Assembly: GCA_946894095.1 (NCBI GenBank) | Contig: OX335649.1 | Location: forward strand, 12,604,001-12,668,000 | Direction of reading: 5' to 3' | Source: Incurvaria masculella | Taxonomy: Eukaryota; Arthropoda; Insecta; Lepidoptera; Incurvariidae | Length of the DNA stretch: 64,000 nt | Shown here: piece by piece, positions 10,354-20,789 of the stretch | Position numbering within the stretch: the first letter of the stretch is position 1 | Layout of the letters: each line of letters begins with the position of its first letter | The notes under the pieces: model-generated | The model's input: the letters and a program-made list of their open reading frames with translations, nothing else | Told to the model about the DNA's origin: nothing | Databases searched by the model: none | Position numbers and translations under genes: made by a program

Positions 10354-10559
10354 GGAGAAAACACAGGGAGAATTACAGAAAACATAAAATATAACATTAT
10401 TAATAACAAGTAATCTCCCTCCACTACGTTTCCCTCGGGAACATAAAATAGTATAGATGCACTTGATGCTACACAAGAGTAAACATGAACACAAATTAAT
10501 TAACATGAATAAAACATGAATGGCTGATACCAAACTGACCGTCAAATATTAGCCTAGCA

Positions 10560-10665
10560 CACTACACTACTAAACTATGGAATGGACTCCCTGCCGAAGT
10601 TTTTTCCTCAAAGTACAACCTGGCGTCCTTCAAACATGGTATGAAGAAGCAAGTGTGTATGAGCG
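10560..10665 (+). pseudogene. non-LTR retrotransposon (LINE) ORF2 C-terminal relic
   Basis: The plus-strand frame reads TKLWNGLPAEVFSSKYN and then LASFKHGMKKQV. The LWNxLPxEVF...SFK pattern is the usual C-terminal tail of jockey/CR1-like reverse transcriptase proteins. Only about 30 codons remain, and the frame runs into the SINE at 10666. Confidence 0.6.
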
Positions 10666-11035
10666 GCTCGTAGCCTAGTGGCGCGGGGACTGGCCTAGCA
10701 TACCAGAGGCCTGGGTTCAATACCGACATGCACCACTGTCTTTCTCTTTCCCAGTTCGATAAGTGCATTTCGTCACGAATGCGAGCTGCTTCATGGTTCG
10801 GAATCCATGTAAAACTGCAGGTCCCCTTCCCCTACTAGGTGGTAGGGTTTAAGCCCGCCCGGGTTGGTACCATCGCATTGGATGAAAAGATGGTCGAAGC
10901 GGCAATGAACAATTGTCCGTGTTTTCCATCTAGTTCAATGTAGCCGTGCTCATAAAGGGAAGGTTCTGGCATGGCACCTAATTCCTTCGGGAATTTGGTG
11001 GATTGGGTTAATATCATAACGGTAGTTGTGTGGTG
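10666..11035 (+). mobile_element. SINE with tRNA-derived head
   Basis: The head reads GTAGCCTAGTGGCGCGGGG (an A-box like TRGCNNAGYNGG) and, 40 bp on, CTGGGTTCAATACC (a B-box like GGTTCRANNCC): a tRNA-type internal polymerase III promoter. From about 10793 (CATGGTTCGGAATCC) the body is the same as in the 5S-headed copy at 6781: CTACTAGGTGGTAGGG, GCCCGCCCGGGTTGGTACC, ATCTAGTTCAATGTAGCC, GGTTCTGGCATGGCACC, ATATCATAACGGTAG. So two promoter types drive one body. Confidence 0.8.
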
Positions 11036-11106
11036 CCGAAAGTCCGAAAGCCCATGGGCGCCGTCGGGCGCCTTTTTTGTGAGGTCCTTTCCTGAGGACT
11101 TAACAT

Positions 11107-11375
11107 AAAAAAAACATGAGGACTAGGTGCCATGCCAGGACCTTCCTTATATTGCTCAGCTGCATTGAACTGGATGGAAAACACGGACAATTTTCATTGC
11201 CTCTTCGACCATCATTCATTCAATGCGATGGTACAAACCTGGGCGGGATTAACTCTACCCTCTAGAAAGTAGCTAATAACTACCGTTTTACGTGGACTCC
11301 GAACCACGGCCGGCCTCAACGGTTGAAAATGGTCACCCATCTAGAACCCAACAGCGCTCAGAGGTGCTTCAGAAA
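11107..11375 (-). mobile_element. SINE, 5S-headed type, head truncated
   Basis: Read on the minus strand: TCTAGATGGGTGACCA (5S C-box region), CAACCGTTGAGGCCGGCCG, GTGGTTCGGAGTCC, CCCGCCCAGG, TCCAGTTCAATGCAGC, AAGGTCCTGGCATGGCACC. The first part of the 5S head is missing. It faces the SINE at 10666-11035. Confidence 0.75.
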
Positions 11376-11384
11376 AGTTAGCAA

Positions 11385-11497
11385 TGTAGCTGTGCAATTA
11401 ATGGAAGGTCCTGGCATGACACCGAGTTTCCACGAGGTGTGTTGGGCTAATATCATGACAGTAGGTGTGATATTAGCCAATCTATGTCCAGCAGATT
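11385..11497 (+). repeat. SINE 3' fragment
   Basis: GGAAGGTCCTGGCATGACACC, GGTGTGTTGGGCTAATATC and ATGACAGTAGGTGTGATATTA match the last third of the SINE body. A plus-strand frame over it is a shadow. Confidence 0.65.
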
Positions 11498-12464
11498 GCT
11501 TAGCAAAATATGTAATAGTTAAAAGCATAAATCATAAATATATAATAAATCATAATTGCTATTGCAACCAAAACTGAAATTAAGAAAATAAGGTGGAGAC
11601 AATATTATAAGTAATATATAGAGTTAGAACCGAATAAGTAAATTAGAACGCTGTAAATTTCTACATTGTTGTATTTAAATTAGTTTCAGAATAAACTTTA
11701 TTTTTTTAAAGGTTTCCAGCTTTTCTACCACTATTATATTATTATATAAGCCTTTCTAGCACATATTATACTCTCTTACTTCTAGATTTATATTTATTTG
11801 TTTAAGTTGCCACCAACTTCAGGGCTTGGGCCTCTGTCAACCGTATAAGTTTTGAGGTTTGGTAATTTTCCTCCCTGGGTGACCAACCCAATCTGGGAGT
11901 AGATACTTGTAGTATCATACTACCTTGTCTGTATTGGTATACATTTACTATACCTATAATTCAAACCATAAACAATATTATACACACAGTTATGTAGTTA
12001 CCAAATAGGTCTTGTCATCGGTACATAGTACTGCTGGTCCTAGTGGCAACATCTCCAGTGAAAACCATGTGATAAGAATGAATAAGACTTATACGGAAGT
12101 AATTAAACGAATTGATATTGTCTGTCACATTCATTTATTTCAAACACAAGTGCATTCTCGATAAACACAACTTAATATGCTAATGACAATTAATTTGGAG
12201 TGTGCACAGTTAACTATTTTAAAATGTGAGTAAAAATGTAAGTTAATTTAAATACAATAACGAAGTTATTCCTGGAGTTAAGGCATTGGTAGTATTGTAC
12301 AAGGAGATGACGCTAATTCTGGACAAAGCTCTAAGTCGACGTGTGAAAATCGCGCACAACCAAAGTTATGCAAGAAGACATCATGCAAGATAAAAAATAC
12401 ATGCAAGTGAGTCCAAAATATTTGCAAACAAAAAAGGTACATTACTGCACCTTTTTCTTATACC
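11498..12464. other. no gene recognised
   Basis: AT-rich spacer with no repeat that I can match inside the window and no splice-flanked open frame. Confidence 0.35.
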
Positions 12465-12944
12465 TTAAGGGCCTGGTACTAGCCAAATCGCAAAGTTAGA
12501 CGAGGCACCCCAAGTAAACTAACTAAGTCTGACGATTATAAGTGTCATCCTTACAATATATGATTCCTTGTCTAGAAATCGAATGATTTTCGTTAATGTA
12601 TGTTTCCTTTTTCTATACAAAATACATTGCGGAAACGGTGTCCATTTCCGAACTTTTTTGACTAAATGTAGAAATCTAAAAGCAAATGGAATTTTTTGTT
12701 TATGCATATATGCTGTTTTTGCTTATATCTAGAAATCTAATGACTTTCAGATTTCTAATGAGAAAAATCAACTTTTTTTATTTTTATTATTATTTAAATA
12801 AATGATGAAATAAAAAAATATTAACAATCCATTATCAGTCTGGAGTTCTATTTGGATTTGCTGAAGCGTTTCACTACATATTATTACATTTGTTAAAAAG
12901 TGCATTTGTATGGCGCGAGTAGTTGGCTAGTCCTAGCGCCTTAA
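12465..12944. mobile_element. TTAA-flanked MITE, family C
   Basis: Left end TTAAGGGCCTGGTACTAGCC. The right end, in reverse complement, is TTAAGGCGCTAGGACTAGCC. It is 480 bp with TTAA at both edges and an imperfect ~20-bp terminal inverted repeat. TTAA targets are the mark of piggyBac-like elements, so this is probably a non-autonomous derivative. The interior is AT-rich without a gene. A relic of the same end lies at 27838-27858. Confidence 0.7.
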
Positions 12945-13374
12945 GCAGGTATTACGGTAACTTTACGGTAACTTACGGTAATTTTTAAAAAATCATAAAA
13001 AACGTAACGGAAGAAAATGGGGAGAATGTCGGTTTTAAGAAAGGTATTTTTAATCATTCTTAAAAATTGTTTACATAAGTCCCGTATGAGGAAATAATCT
13101 ACACTTCTAAACTTACTTATAATACAATATATAAACTGGATCGTTCATTTTCAAAATTGACGAGGAATGTCCAATCACACAAGTAGTTTTCAACGAATCG
13201 TTGAAAATTATCAAAGGATAAGAAATATAACAGTAACCGTGTTGATCATATACACGACTGAATGACGGAAAATTTGTATGGATGAAATGATAAACTTACC
13301 AAGTTTAGTATTCTACCATTTTATGCAAGATGAAAATCTATGAAATATCATATCATAATCCAGCGACAAATACC

Positions 13375-14085
13375 TTAAGGTGACATAAGACCCTAGAACG
13401 ACTGTATCCGATAAGCGTTCGTTTCGTATTATTAGTTTTCTTAATAAGCAATTTTCTGAAAATAAAGTTATTGGAAAAGTTAACATTGGACTATTTTATG
13501 ATTAAGACTAATAAAAATTTAGCATGGCATCAAATTCAAGCCTTAAATTGATAAGAAAAACTATGAAATGCGATAACTCCTACAACATAAGAGGTGAGAG
13601 TATTATTGTTTAATTTAATTTTATTCAGTAATCTATTTTTTAGTGTGCCGCTTCGATTGCTTTTTAATTTTTGCTATATACTAATTTGCTATTATTTAAA
13701 ACATTAGCGATTCTGATCAAATCAAGGAAGAATTCCCCCATAATCGCTCATAATTTTATTAAGTAATTATAATTAATATGAAGCCAAAATTTTAAATATT
13801 GTCCAGGGGGACACTAGAAAATCAATTGGGGAATATAATAAACTTAAAATAATATACCCTCACCGCTGACGTTGTAGGAGTTATCGCGTTTTAAGTTTTT
13901 TTAAACCAGTTTAAGGTTTGAATTTCAATTGCAAGAACCAACTCTTGTTAATTTTAATAATAAAATGGTTTCATGTCAAGGTTTTCCGATAATCATGTTT
14001 GATTATGAGTGCTTATTATGAAAACTAAAAATATAAAACGATAATTTATCGGATACGGTCGTTATAGGGTCATATATCCCCTTAA
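13375..14085. mobile_element. TTAA-flanked giant palindrome, family D, 711 bp
   Basis: Left: TTAAGGTGACATAAGACCC, CGACTGTATCCGATAA. The right end in reverse complement reads TTAAGGGGATATATGACCC, CGACCGTATCCGATAA. The inner part is also palindromic: GCGATAACTCCTACAAC at about 13571 pairs with the complement of GTTGTAGGAGTTATCGC at about 13873. So the arms are roughly 200-300 bp each. It could fold into a long hairpin. It lies just beyond the predicted poly(A) site of nudC. Confidence 0.75.
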
Positions 14086-14171
14086 ATGTGAACTGAAAGA
14101 ACCTACAAAATATAAAGTAAAATATAGAGCACGGGCAGATTATTTCTATTCTATTTAATCTAGGTCAGAGT

Positions 14172-14177
14172 TTTATT
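14172..14177 (-). terminator. nudC poly(A) signal candidate
   Basis: AATAAA on the minus strand (CTTAATAAAACTCTG), about 410 nt past the nudC stop codon. It is the first canonical hexamer with a plausible 3' UTR length and would end the transcript near 14150, just before the palindromic MITE. No cleavage-site data are available. Confidence 0.5.
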
Positions 14178-14584
14178 AAGAGTGCAGAATGTGGTTTAAA
14201 CCGACTGTTAAATAGATCGCAAACTGTGAATAAGACTTCTAGCAGCATAAGATAGATAAAACACCTTTAAATACTCTGAAAAATTATACCGACTATTTGT
14301 GATTAAATAATAACCATTCTTGCTTCCATTTTAAAGATCTTAACAAAAATTACATGAATAGTAGCTTTCACTCGCTATATAAGTACTTAATTATTACGCG
14401 ATATTAATATTGGTCCTATTTTAATATCCCCCCCACACGTTCAACTATCTCATAATTTTGTTACAATCAGAAGTGACAAACATTTTTCTATAAAAGTTGT
14501 GCATGATTCCTTGCATATTGACTTAAAAAAAAGTTACCTACTTAACAAATAACATTACATAGGTAGGTAGGCGGTGAACTGATT

Positions 14585-14636
14585 TTAGTTGAATTTGCAT
14601 TTTGAAAAGTCCATCTCAGGATGCTGCTCCATGAAC
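14585..14636 (-). CDS. nudC: nudC last coding exon
   Basis: 52 nt. Acceptor ACAG before G-TTC. It encodes [16 protein letters not shown] followed by TAA at 14585-14587. The DFSKxKFN ending is the conserved C-terminus of NudC. The intron upstream (14637-15199) holds a SINE. Confidence 0.95.
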
Positions 14637-16419
14637 CTGTAGAGAGATAACATAATCCAATAAATCAACAATGTTTAAATATTCTCATTTGGCACTCACA
14701 CAGATATTTCGGGAATCGATTCATTGCAAAAATAGGCCGATATTCGTAATGGGGGAAAATACCTAAAGAAATCATGATACACTAAAAATTCTCGAAGGAA
14801 CTAGTTGCCATACCAGGACCTTTATATGAGCTCATGGAAAACACGGACAATTGTTCAATGTCGCTTCTTTTATCCAATGCGATGGTACTAGCCCGGGCGG
14901 GCTTAACCCTGCCACCTAGTAGGGGAAGGGGACCTTCAGTTTTACATGGATTCCGAACCATGGAGCAGCTCGCATTCGTGACAAAAGATCGTTAGGGGAA
15001 AATTAAGGATGAATGTATTTTAATTTTTTTTATCACCGACCAGACGGTGCACTCAATCCTTACCAAACAAATTATAACATTGAAACAAAATCGTAAGCAA
15101 TCTGATCATAAAGCGCAGAAGTTTTTTTTTTTCAAATGTTTTATGATTGGTAAATAGTACATTTACAAAAATGAATAGGCAATGGTAGTTTGCACTCACT
15201 TCTTGAGTACGTCCTGCTTCTTCTGCTCGTCGCTGGTGGGCAGCCCCATCTCCTTCTGCCGCTGGTCGTACATCATCTTCTCCACCAGGCCGCGTGTCTC
15301 TCCATCCAGGTCCGATAGCTTCGATGGTTCTGTCGCACAACAACACCATGTTTATATTATTTATGTTATATCAGTTTGAGTTGACGGCAAAACAAATCGA
15401 GAACAAAATATGAACAGACCTGGGTTTATTTTCCTAGTAGATATTTCTGGGTCGGTGGTAACTAGGCGGCTCCACCAATTCATCTTGTTGACCTGCAATG
15501 AGTATGCACACATTTCTGATTCATAATTAAATACCAGTTTTATAAATGCATGAATATGCATGTATGTTCAGATTAAACTATTATTTTAAAGCAGAGATGG
15601 TTTATGTTGCTAAATACAAGCTTTAAGCGAAGCTAGAAACACTAAGGCAGGAGTGCACCATATCTGATTATGGTTAGTGTTATTGTCAATTATAGTCTGT
15701 CTTTTTTCTTCTTATGTATTAAAACGTAAGAAGTAAGACATAAGAAGAAATAAAACAGACAATAACTTTAACAATAACTTTAACTATAACAAAAAGTTAT
15801 TTAACAATAACTTTAACTATAAACAGAGAGCTTCAGCCTAAGAGATGGTCACATTTTTATAACATAGACATTTCTAGAAATAACGCAATGTATAGTTTGA
15901 GGGGAAAACCAAATTTACTAAAATATATATTTAGAAGGTACCATAAACCTGGCGCCATAAACAGAGAGAGAGAGAGAGTAATAAAAGTATCAGCTGCTAA
16001 ACCAAATTTATTTTTTTGACATTTCTCGACATTCGGTATACATATTTTGGTCATTTTATTGAAAAATATTACAGGTCGATGTCAACTGTATGTTTAGGAC
16101 ATACAGACGCACGTTTCTCAAACATAAAAAAATGGTTTCTCTGTATGTGAACCCAAATCTGTCGTCCACACACAGAGTCAATCCCGAAAATTGGTTGCTT
16201 AGTTGCAAGCAGACCAACAGACAGGCAGACCTTTTCGAGGTTGATGAGCAGGTTGCGCCCGTCCTGCAGCACCCACGTGGACTCCTCCACCTTCACGTCG
16301 GCCTCCAGCTCGCCGTCCACGATGGGCGGCTGGCCCTTGACGCCGGCGGTGAGCCGCCGCTTGGCGATGCGCACGGTGAGGTCGCGCGGCCGCAGCGTCG
16401 CCCGCAGCGGGATGCGCAG
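14585..16419 (-). CDS. nudC: nuclear distribution protein NudC, C-terminal part (4 exons)
   Basis: Exons in order: 16231-16419, 15420-15492, 15200-15329, 14585-14636 (444 nt, 147 codons plus stop). NudC is a cytoplasmic p23-like co-chaperone of Hsp90 that stabilises LIS1 and the dynein/dynactin machinery in nuclear migration, mitosis and cytokinesis. The first exon gives the CS-domain core (VGLKGQ-like [15 protein letters not shown], then VKVEESTW). The second gives [17 protein letters not shown], the third [20 protein letters not shown] and [15 protein letters not shown], and the last [16 protein letters not shown] and the stop. These motifs are highly conserved in animal NudC. All introns are GT-AG and phases match (0, 1, 2). 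The N-terminal half and the start codon were not found upstream in this window. Introns carry a SINE and nested MITEs. Confidence 0.95.
14805..14978 (-). mobile_element. SINE, tRNA-headed type, 5' truncated, in a nudC intron
   Basis: On the minus strand: GTCACGAATGCGAGCTGCTCC, specific to the tRNA-headed copy at 10666, then CATGGTTCGGAATCCATG, CCCGCCCGGGCTAGTACC and AAGGTCCTGGTATGGCAAC. The head and the 3' tail are missing. Confidence 0.7.
15200..15329 (-). CDS. nudC: nudC exon, conserved linker
   Basis: 130 nt. Acceptor GCGACAG before AACCATC; strong donor GTGAGT after CAAGAA. It encodes [19 protein letters not shown], then [16 protein letters not shown] and KKQDVLK, near-identical to animal NudC C-terminal regions. 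The codon AA|G is completed by the last exon. Confidence 0.95.
15420..15492 (-). CDS. nudC: nudC exon, end of CS domain
   Basis: 73 nt. Acceptor TTGCAG before GTC; donor GTCTGT after AACCCAG. It encodes [19 protein letters not shown] and RKINP plus the first base of E. The WW pair at the end of the CS domain is a NudC hallmark. The split codon G|AA joins the next exon as NPEPSKL. Confidence 0.93.
15960..15980. repeat. (GA)n microsatellite
   Basis: About eight GA units in a nudC intron. Confidence 0.7.
16231..16419 (-). CDS. nudC: nudC exon, CS domain core
   Basis: 189 nt, 63 codons, phase 0 at both ends. The acceptor is a pyrimidine tract CTCGCCCGTTCCAG before CTG. The donor after GAAAAG is GTCTGC, GT but weak. 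The exon is GC-rich, with G or C at most third positions, unlike the surrounding introns. It covers the beta strands of the CS fold, from [11 protein letters not shown] to LLINLEK. The residues before L (normally a W-x-Q-T motif) must come from an upstream exon. Confidence 0.93.
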
Positions 16420-16483
16420 CTGGAACGGGCGAGACGACCGAGTCAGCTTCGTCACAGTTCATATACATATAGCCGTGCGACCG

Positions 16484-17192
16484 GCAGTGCGATTACGAAG
16501 CGCGACATGAGGTGTAGGTGGCCGCACCTACCCCAAATTTACAGCAAACTGACGGCTTTCGAGTACATAAAAAATATACAAAAAAACCGACTTCAAAGAA
16601 AAAGCACTAAAAAGTAAAGAAATAATTGCTATTTTTATTTTTTGAGTCGGCGCCAGCCGGCACGCGCTGCGCCAGTCAAGAGAACCTTGGCTACCTTGGC
16701 TGACACCGATTTAAAAAAATAACAATAATCCTAACTACAAAAATGACAATTATTTCTTTACTTTTTAGTGCTTTTTCTTTGAAGTCTTTTTTTTTGTAAA
16801 TTTTTTTATTTGTTTATTTTTAGTGAATCTGAAGTACACTAACTAATTTGTACAAGTCCTTTCCAATAAAAAAAAGAATCATCGAAATCGGTTGGCGTGA
16901 TATTGAGTTATTCGTCCATTTGTCGCGCACATACTTACATAATGAAAATTTAAGACTTATGCAATTTTCTCATAGATATAATTGTCAGAACTAAACCAAA
17001 TTAAAATGGGACCACACGGGAAGCACCAGCTTTCCAATAAAAAATATATCATAAAAATGGGTTCCCCCAGGCGAAAGTTCTGAGGTAACAAACATAAAAA
17101 AATACAGACGAATAGAGAACCTGATTTTTTAAGTCGGTTAAAAATATGTCTGGGGTACCTACACCTCATTTCGAGCTTCGTAATCGCACTGC
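16484..17192. mobile_element. fold-back MITE (GCAGTGCGATTACGAAGC ends), split by another MITE
   Basis: The left end GCAGTGCGATTACGAAGC, then ATGAGGTGTAGGTGG, pairs with the right end CCTACACCTCATTTCG, GCTTCGTAATCGCACTGC. The related copy at 38317-38548 is not interrupted. Here 16585-17139 is inserted at the centre of the hairpin. The nest lies about 65 bp upstream of the CS-domain acceptor of nudC. Confidence 0.75.
16585..17139 (-). mobile_element. composite MITE, AACCGACTTC ends, copy 2
   Basis: Reverse-oriented relative of 7357-7939. The module order is the same: the left module (17139 to about 16800, with TTGGAAAGGACTTGTACAAA) and then the fold-back module (16585-16795, loop with CCGGCACGCGCTGCGCCA). 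Loop bases that are TTAGG repeats in copy 1 read CCTTGGCTACCTTGG here. Confidence 0.8.
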
Positions 17193-18900
17193 GGGGCCAC
17201 AGCAGTAGCTCAACTCAGGCCATTTTTGATATATTTTCATCTCAGAACATGAGAAGTTAGCAGTCGTATTTCAACTCGGATGTTCGACTTCAGCTGCTCG
17301 ATTGTCCTGAGTTTATGAATGCACACCTTTTCTTTTAAACAATCTCAGAGAAAATAATCTGAGCGGTTAAATCTGGGGAACCAGTGGGCTAGTGAATTGT
17401 TGAAAATCTCGAGATTAAAAGCTCGCCGAAAGTCTGCCTTAGGATCGTTATTATTGGATAACGTTGGATAACGGTGAAATTATCCATGATGAATCTCCAA
17501 AATGTATTTTATAATTTGTTTAAATCAAATAATACTAAATGTCATTGCCCATTTCATATATCCCAGTCGTAATGTTTGCCCCACCCAGTACAAATAAAAT
17601 ACTTCATTAATCGTCCCCTTGCAGTAAGGAAGGACGGAAGTGCAACCGAGACTCATCCGTACAGCATTGACGGCAGCGCCGGCCAGTCGGCTCGCTTATG
17701 AATTCGGGGCGCGCAAAATCTAATGTTTGTTGCACTAAACACTCCAGGTCTAGGCTATAGAAACTTTTCCTTTATAAATGTGGAAAACAAAGTATCACAT
17801 TCTGTTCAGTTGTTGAGTTTAATCGCCTATGTTATAAATTACCCATATTAAATTGAGATAATATATTGTGACGAAACTAATCTGTGAAATGAATTACAAA
17901 CATTGCTGCACGATTTGAAAAAATTTCAACAAATGATCAACGAAATAACAAATTATTGACAAATCACGCAGTGCATAAGTAATACTGCAGGGATGTAAAA
18001 TTATTCTCGCCAGATGTAGCACAGATTACAGACATTTCCAGTGTCCTGAATGGATTTCGTCAAAGGTTATTTTTTGTCGGTATGAAGTTACAATGTACGT
18101 AAACGATAAATCAACTGAATCTGAATATTGTACCAGTGCTCTAATGCCTTTTTCTTTATTTATCAGTTTATACAAGGTACTCTCAATTTCAATATTAATA
18201 TTAAAATAAAAATAATCCCTCTAGTGAAAAATCGAGCTGAGAACTTATGTCTTATTCAGTTAACAGTTAAAAAGAGCTATTGCCTATTTAATAGTTGTTG
18301 AAGGAATCCTTATTTTGTTTTTGTTTTCTATGCAAATGAACTTTTAATATTATACTATTTCAATGTTTATAAATATTGAAAAAATCCTTACGAACTCTCC
18401 TCCTAATAACCCGTCCAATTCTTGCTTTAAGTTTCCATGATGTTTTGAAAATCTTTAGAAGATAAAATAAGTATCAGCGCTGAAACTAAATAACCATTAC
18501 AAGACTGACTAATACGTTGAATTTGGCATTAAACAACTTTGCGCTACAGAACATTCTAAATAATGTTATTGTAGAACTTCACAATAGTTTATAATCAAGC
18601 GTAGTCTGGCAGGTGGTTAGAATCTCTTGCCTATATGACACAACTGCGCAATTTTCGCAGTCGAGGGGTGCGTATGTAGGAGACACCTCCTTAGGGCTCT
18701 ATTAATTTCGGCTTCTACAAAACAAATATATATATATATAGGTTAATCAACGATTCAAGCAGGATGTTCGAGGCAGAAAATAAATTTCTTCACCTTCAGA
18801 AAGTGACCTTCACGTGCCGACGTCCATTCATTTCCAATGAGACATCGCGGCATTGATTGCATTTTATCCTGACTCACGCAATCCGTCCCCGCGCCGTCCG
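17193..18900. other. no gene recognised
   Basis: AT-rich non-coding sequence with a short AT dinucleotide run near 18726-18740. 17690-17720 (CTTATGAATTCGGGGCGCGC) resembles 28360-28382, so it holds a small dispersed repeat. If nudC extends further, part of this is intron. Confidence 0.35.
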
Positions 18901-18929
18901 AGCGCCATGATACAGTAATGACTGCCGCC

Positions 18930-19014
18930 GCAGCATTGGGAGGGATCGGCTCTCACGAGCCGAGGAGCGCACGAGCGCATACACAATGAACGCGGCTCCA
19001 ACCAGCAGCCACCG
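18930..19014 (+). CDS. possible first coding exon, weak
   Basis: A GC-richer patch ends with ATGAACGCGGCTCCAACC (ATG at 18986) and runs into CACCG|GTACGTTCG, a fair splice donor at 19015. It would code for only about ten residues (MNAAPTSSHR). No homology can be judged from ten residues, so a chance match is quite possible. Confidence 0.2.
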
Positions 19015-19015
19015 G

Positions 19016-20137
19016 TACGTTCGCCCCACTGAAGAGAAAGGAAGAAGTGGCATGCTGTCGATATTGCGTCTCCGCTATATGGTCAAAATTACCATTTAAT
19101 TGTAAGGGAATCCGGCGCGTTGTCGTATCCCACACAGTCGAAGCATCGCCACCGCAAGCGAATCTGCTCTAAAATGGCGTTCATCAAGTCAGTTTCCACC
19201 CACAAACCCTCCAATACGTCTGCGACTATGTTTGCATGTGGCATGTACGTTTAAGTTGGATATGTAGTTTTCAAAATTGGCACAGCGGTTCCCATAGCAG
19301 GCGCACTCGATGCCATATCTCCTCCCTTTTTATCTATGGTTCGCCCGCTGCTAAACTTGAAACATGAACGAATACTTATCATGCTATAGCGAAAGTAGAT
19401 GTATATGTACTTTGTAATCATAAAACACATGTGTCCCGTACCGTCTCATAACCGAAATCACCCCGAAAAAAAGGTAATGACCTACCGATCCCAAAATAAC
19501 ATCAGACGAAGATTTTTTCGGGTATCTTACGTGGAATGAAGTCGCTGATAATCGCAACCACTAAACCGTGAACTATATCGCTTGCAATGTCATAGTTTGA
19601 TTTAAAGATTTTTTTGGAGGATGGAAAAATAGGAAGGGGACAATTTTTTAAAGCCAAATAGCTAGATGATGCTGCAACTAAATACGAAAGTATTGCATTA
19701 TTATAAAGTATAGTACATAAACTTGATTTCCAAACCCCTATTTAAGGATACCTTATTCAATACGCGAAAAATAAAATTTTATTTTAGCGTTCCTTACAGA
19801 TTTTCTGTTGTAGAGTGGGTATTTAATATCCATACCAATAAAAAAAATACCGAACACCTATTAAAATTGTGAAGGCTGCGACACACGGATGGACGTATGT
19901 CCAGGACGAATTTATAAGACTACCTTACTGGCTCGGAACCCTAAAAAGAGATGGTTTTGGGCAGAGTCTACTTCTTTTTGCTGTTTATTATATAGCGCTC
20001 CCAATGACCAGCCGTGAGATATGCAAAGGGAGATGCAATTCCCACTAAACGCCGAAGAACGACCAGTGAAGACAATAGCCATAGCCCCAATAGGTTTTCG
20101 GCATATCTTGCCGCCTCCGCATAAAGCTTTAGTACTC
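19016..20137. other. no gene recognised
   Basis: Non-coding. 19920-19950 (GGCTCGGAACCCTAAAAA) resembles the right end of the palindrome-headed repeat, which suggests an old fragment. Nothing else was identified. Confidence 0.35.
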
Positions 20138-20532
20138 TTAAGGTGGCCCATCCCGACAGGACTAACTCATTCGCGGGCATGTTACAAAACCGTGCTGTTG
20201 CGCTCTGGGACCTTCTCTGTTTCAAAGAAAAAGACAGGCTCCGTGATGAGGAAGATGCAACATGTCCACAAAAAAGACAATGTGCATAGTGTATGATTTG
20301 GTAAGATTTACGAAAATTTTAATTACAAAGAGACTAATAGCTAAAAAAATTCGAGCTTTCGGACATTATAACTTAGAAACCAAACATAATTGTACAATGC
20401 CAATGGTCATCAGACATCTAGTTCGATCAATAAAGCTATTTTGAGCAAAATTTGGCATCTCTGACAAAGAAATATGGGCACGATCTTCTTTCCACGTTTG
20501 TATGGGGAGTTGAGCGGGAAGGCCCACCTTAA
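20138..20532 (+). mobile_element. TTAA-flanked MITE, family A, copy 1 (internally deleted)
   Basis: TTAAGGTGGCCCATCCCG at the left and GGCCCACCTTAA at the right, TTAA at both edges. It shares GCTGTTGCGCTCTGGGACC and GATGCAACATGTCCACAAA with the copies at 27122, 28431 and 40552, but is 395 bp instead of about 550, lacking roughly 150 bp of the interior. Frames over it are shadows. Confidence 0.8.
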
Positions 20533-20789
20533 TGGTGAGTGCCACATGGTCGATTTCCACTCCCTATTTTTATTTTTATTTTTGAACGATTTCCACTCCG
20601 CATTATTACTACCTACCTACATTATAATGATTGTCTTCAGTTCTAAAAATAAATTTAAGATAAACACATTTTCTGTAGAATTGTACGTAATTATGTTGGT
20701 TTATGTGTTTCCTGTTGTTGTCTGAATACATTGGGATAGCCGGGCTGTGCACTAGAGATTAAGAACTACCTCCGAAGCTTCGGTAGCAA
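20533..20789. other. no gene recognised
   Basis: Short AT-rich spacer. It contains a small palindrome CCGAAGCTTCGG at 20772-20783. Confidence 0.4.

Noticed and set aside
15182..15379. Plus-strand frame opposite a nudC exon
   Set aside because: The minus strand encodes conserved NudC residues with correct splice sites; the plus frame is its shadow.
16090..16617. Plus-strand frame of 175 codons
   Set aside because: Shadow of the GC-rich nudC exon on the opposite strand.
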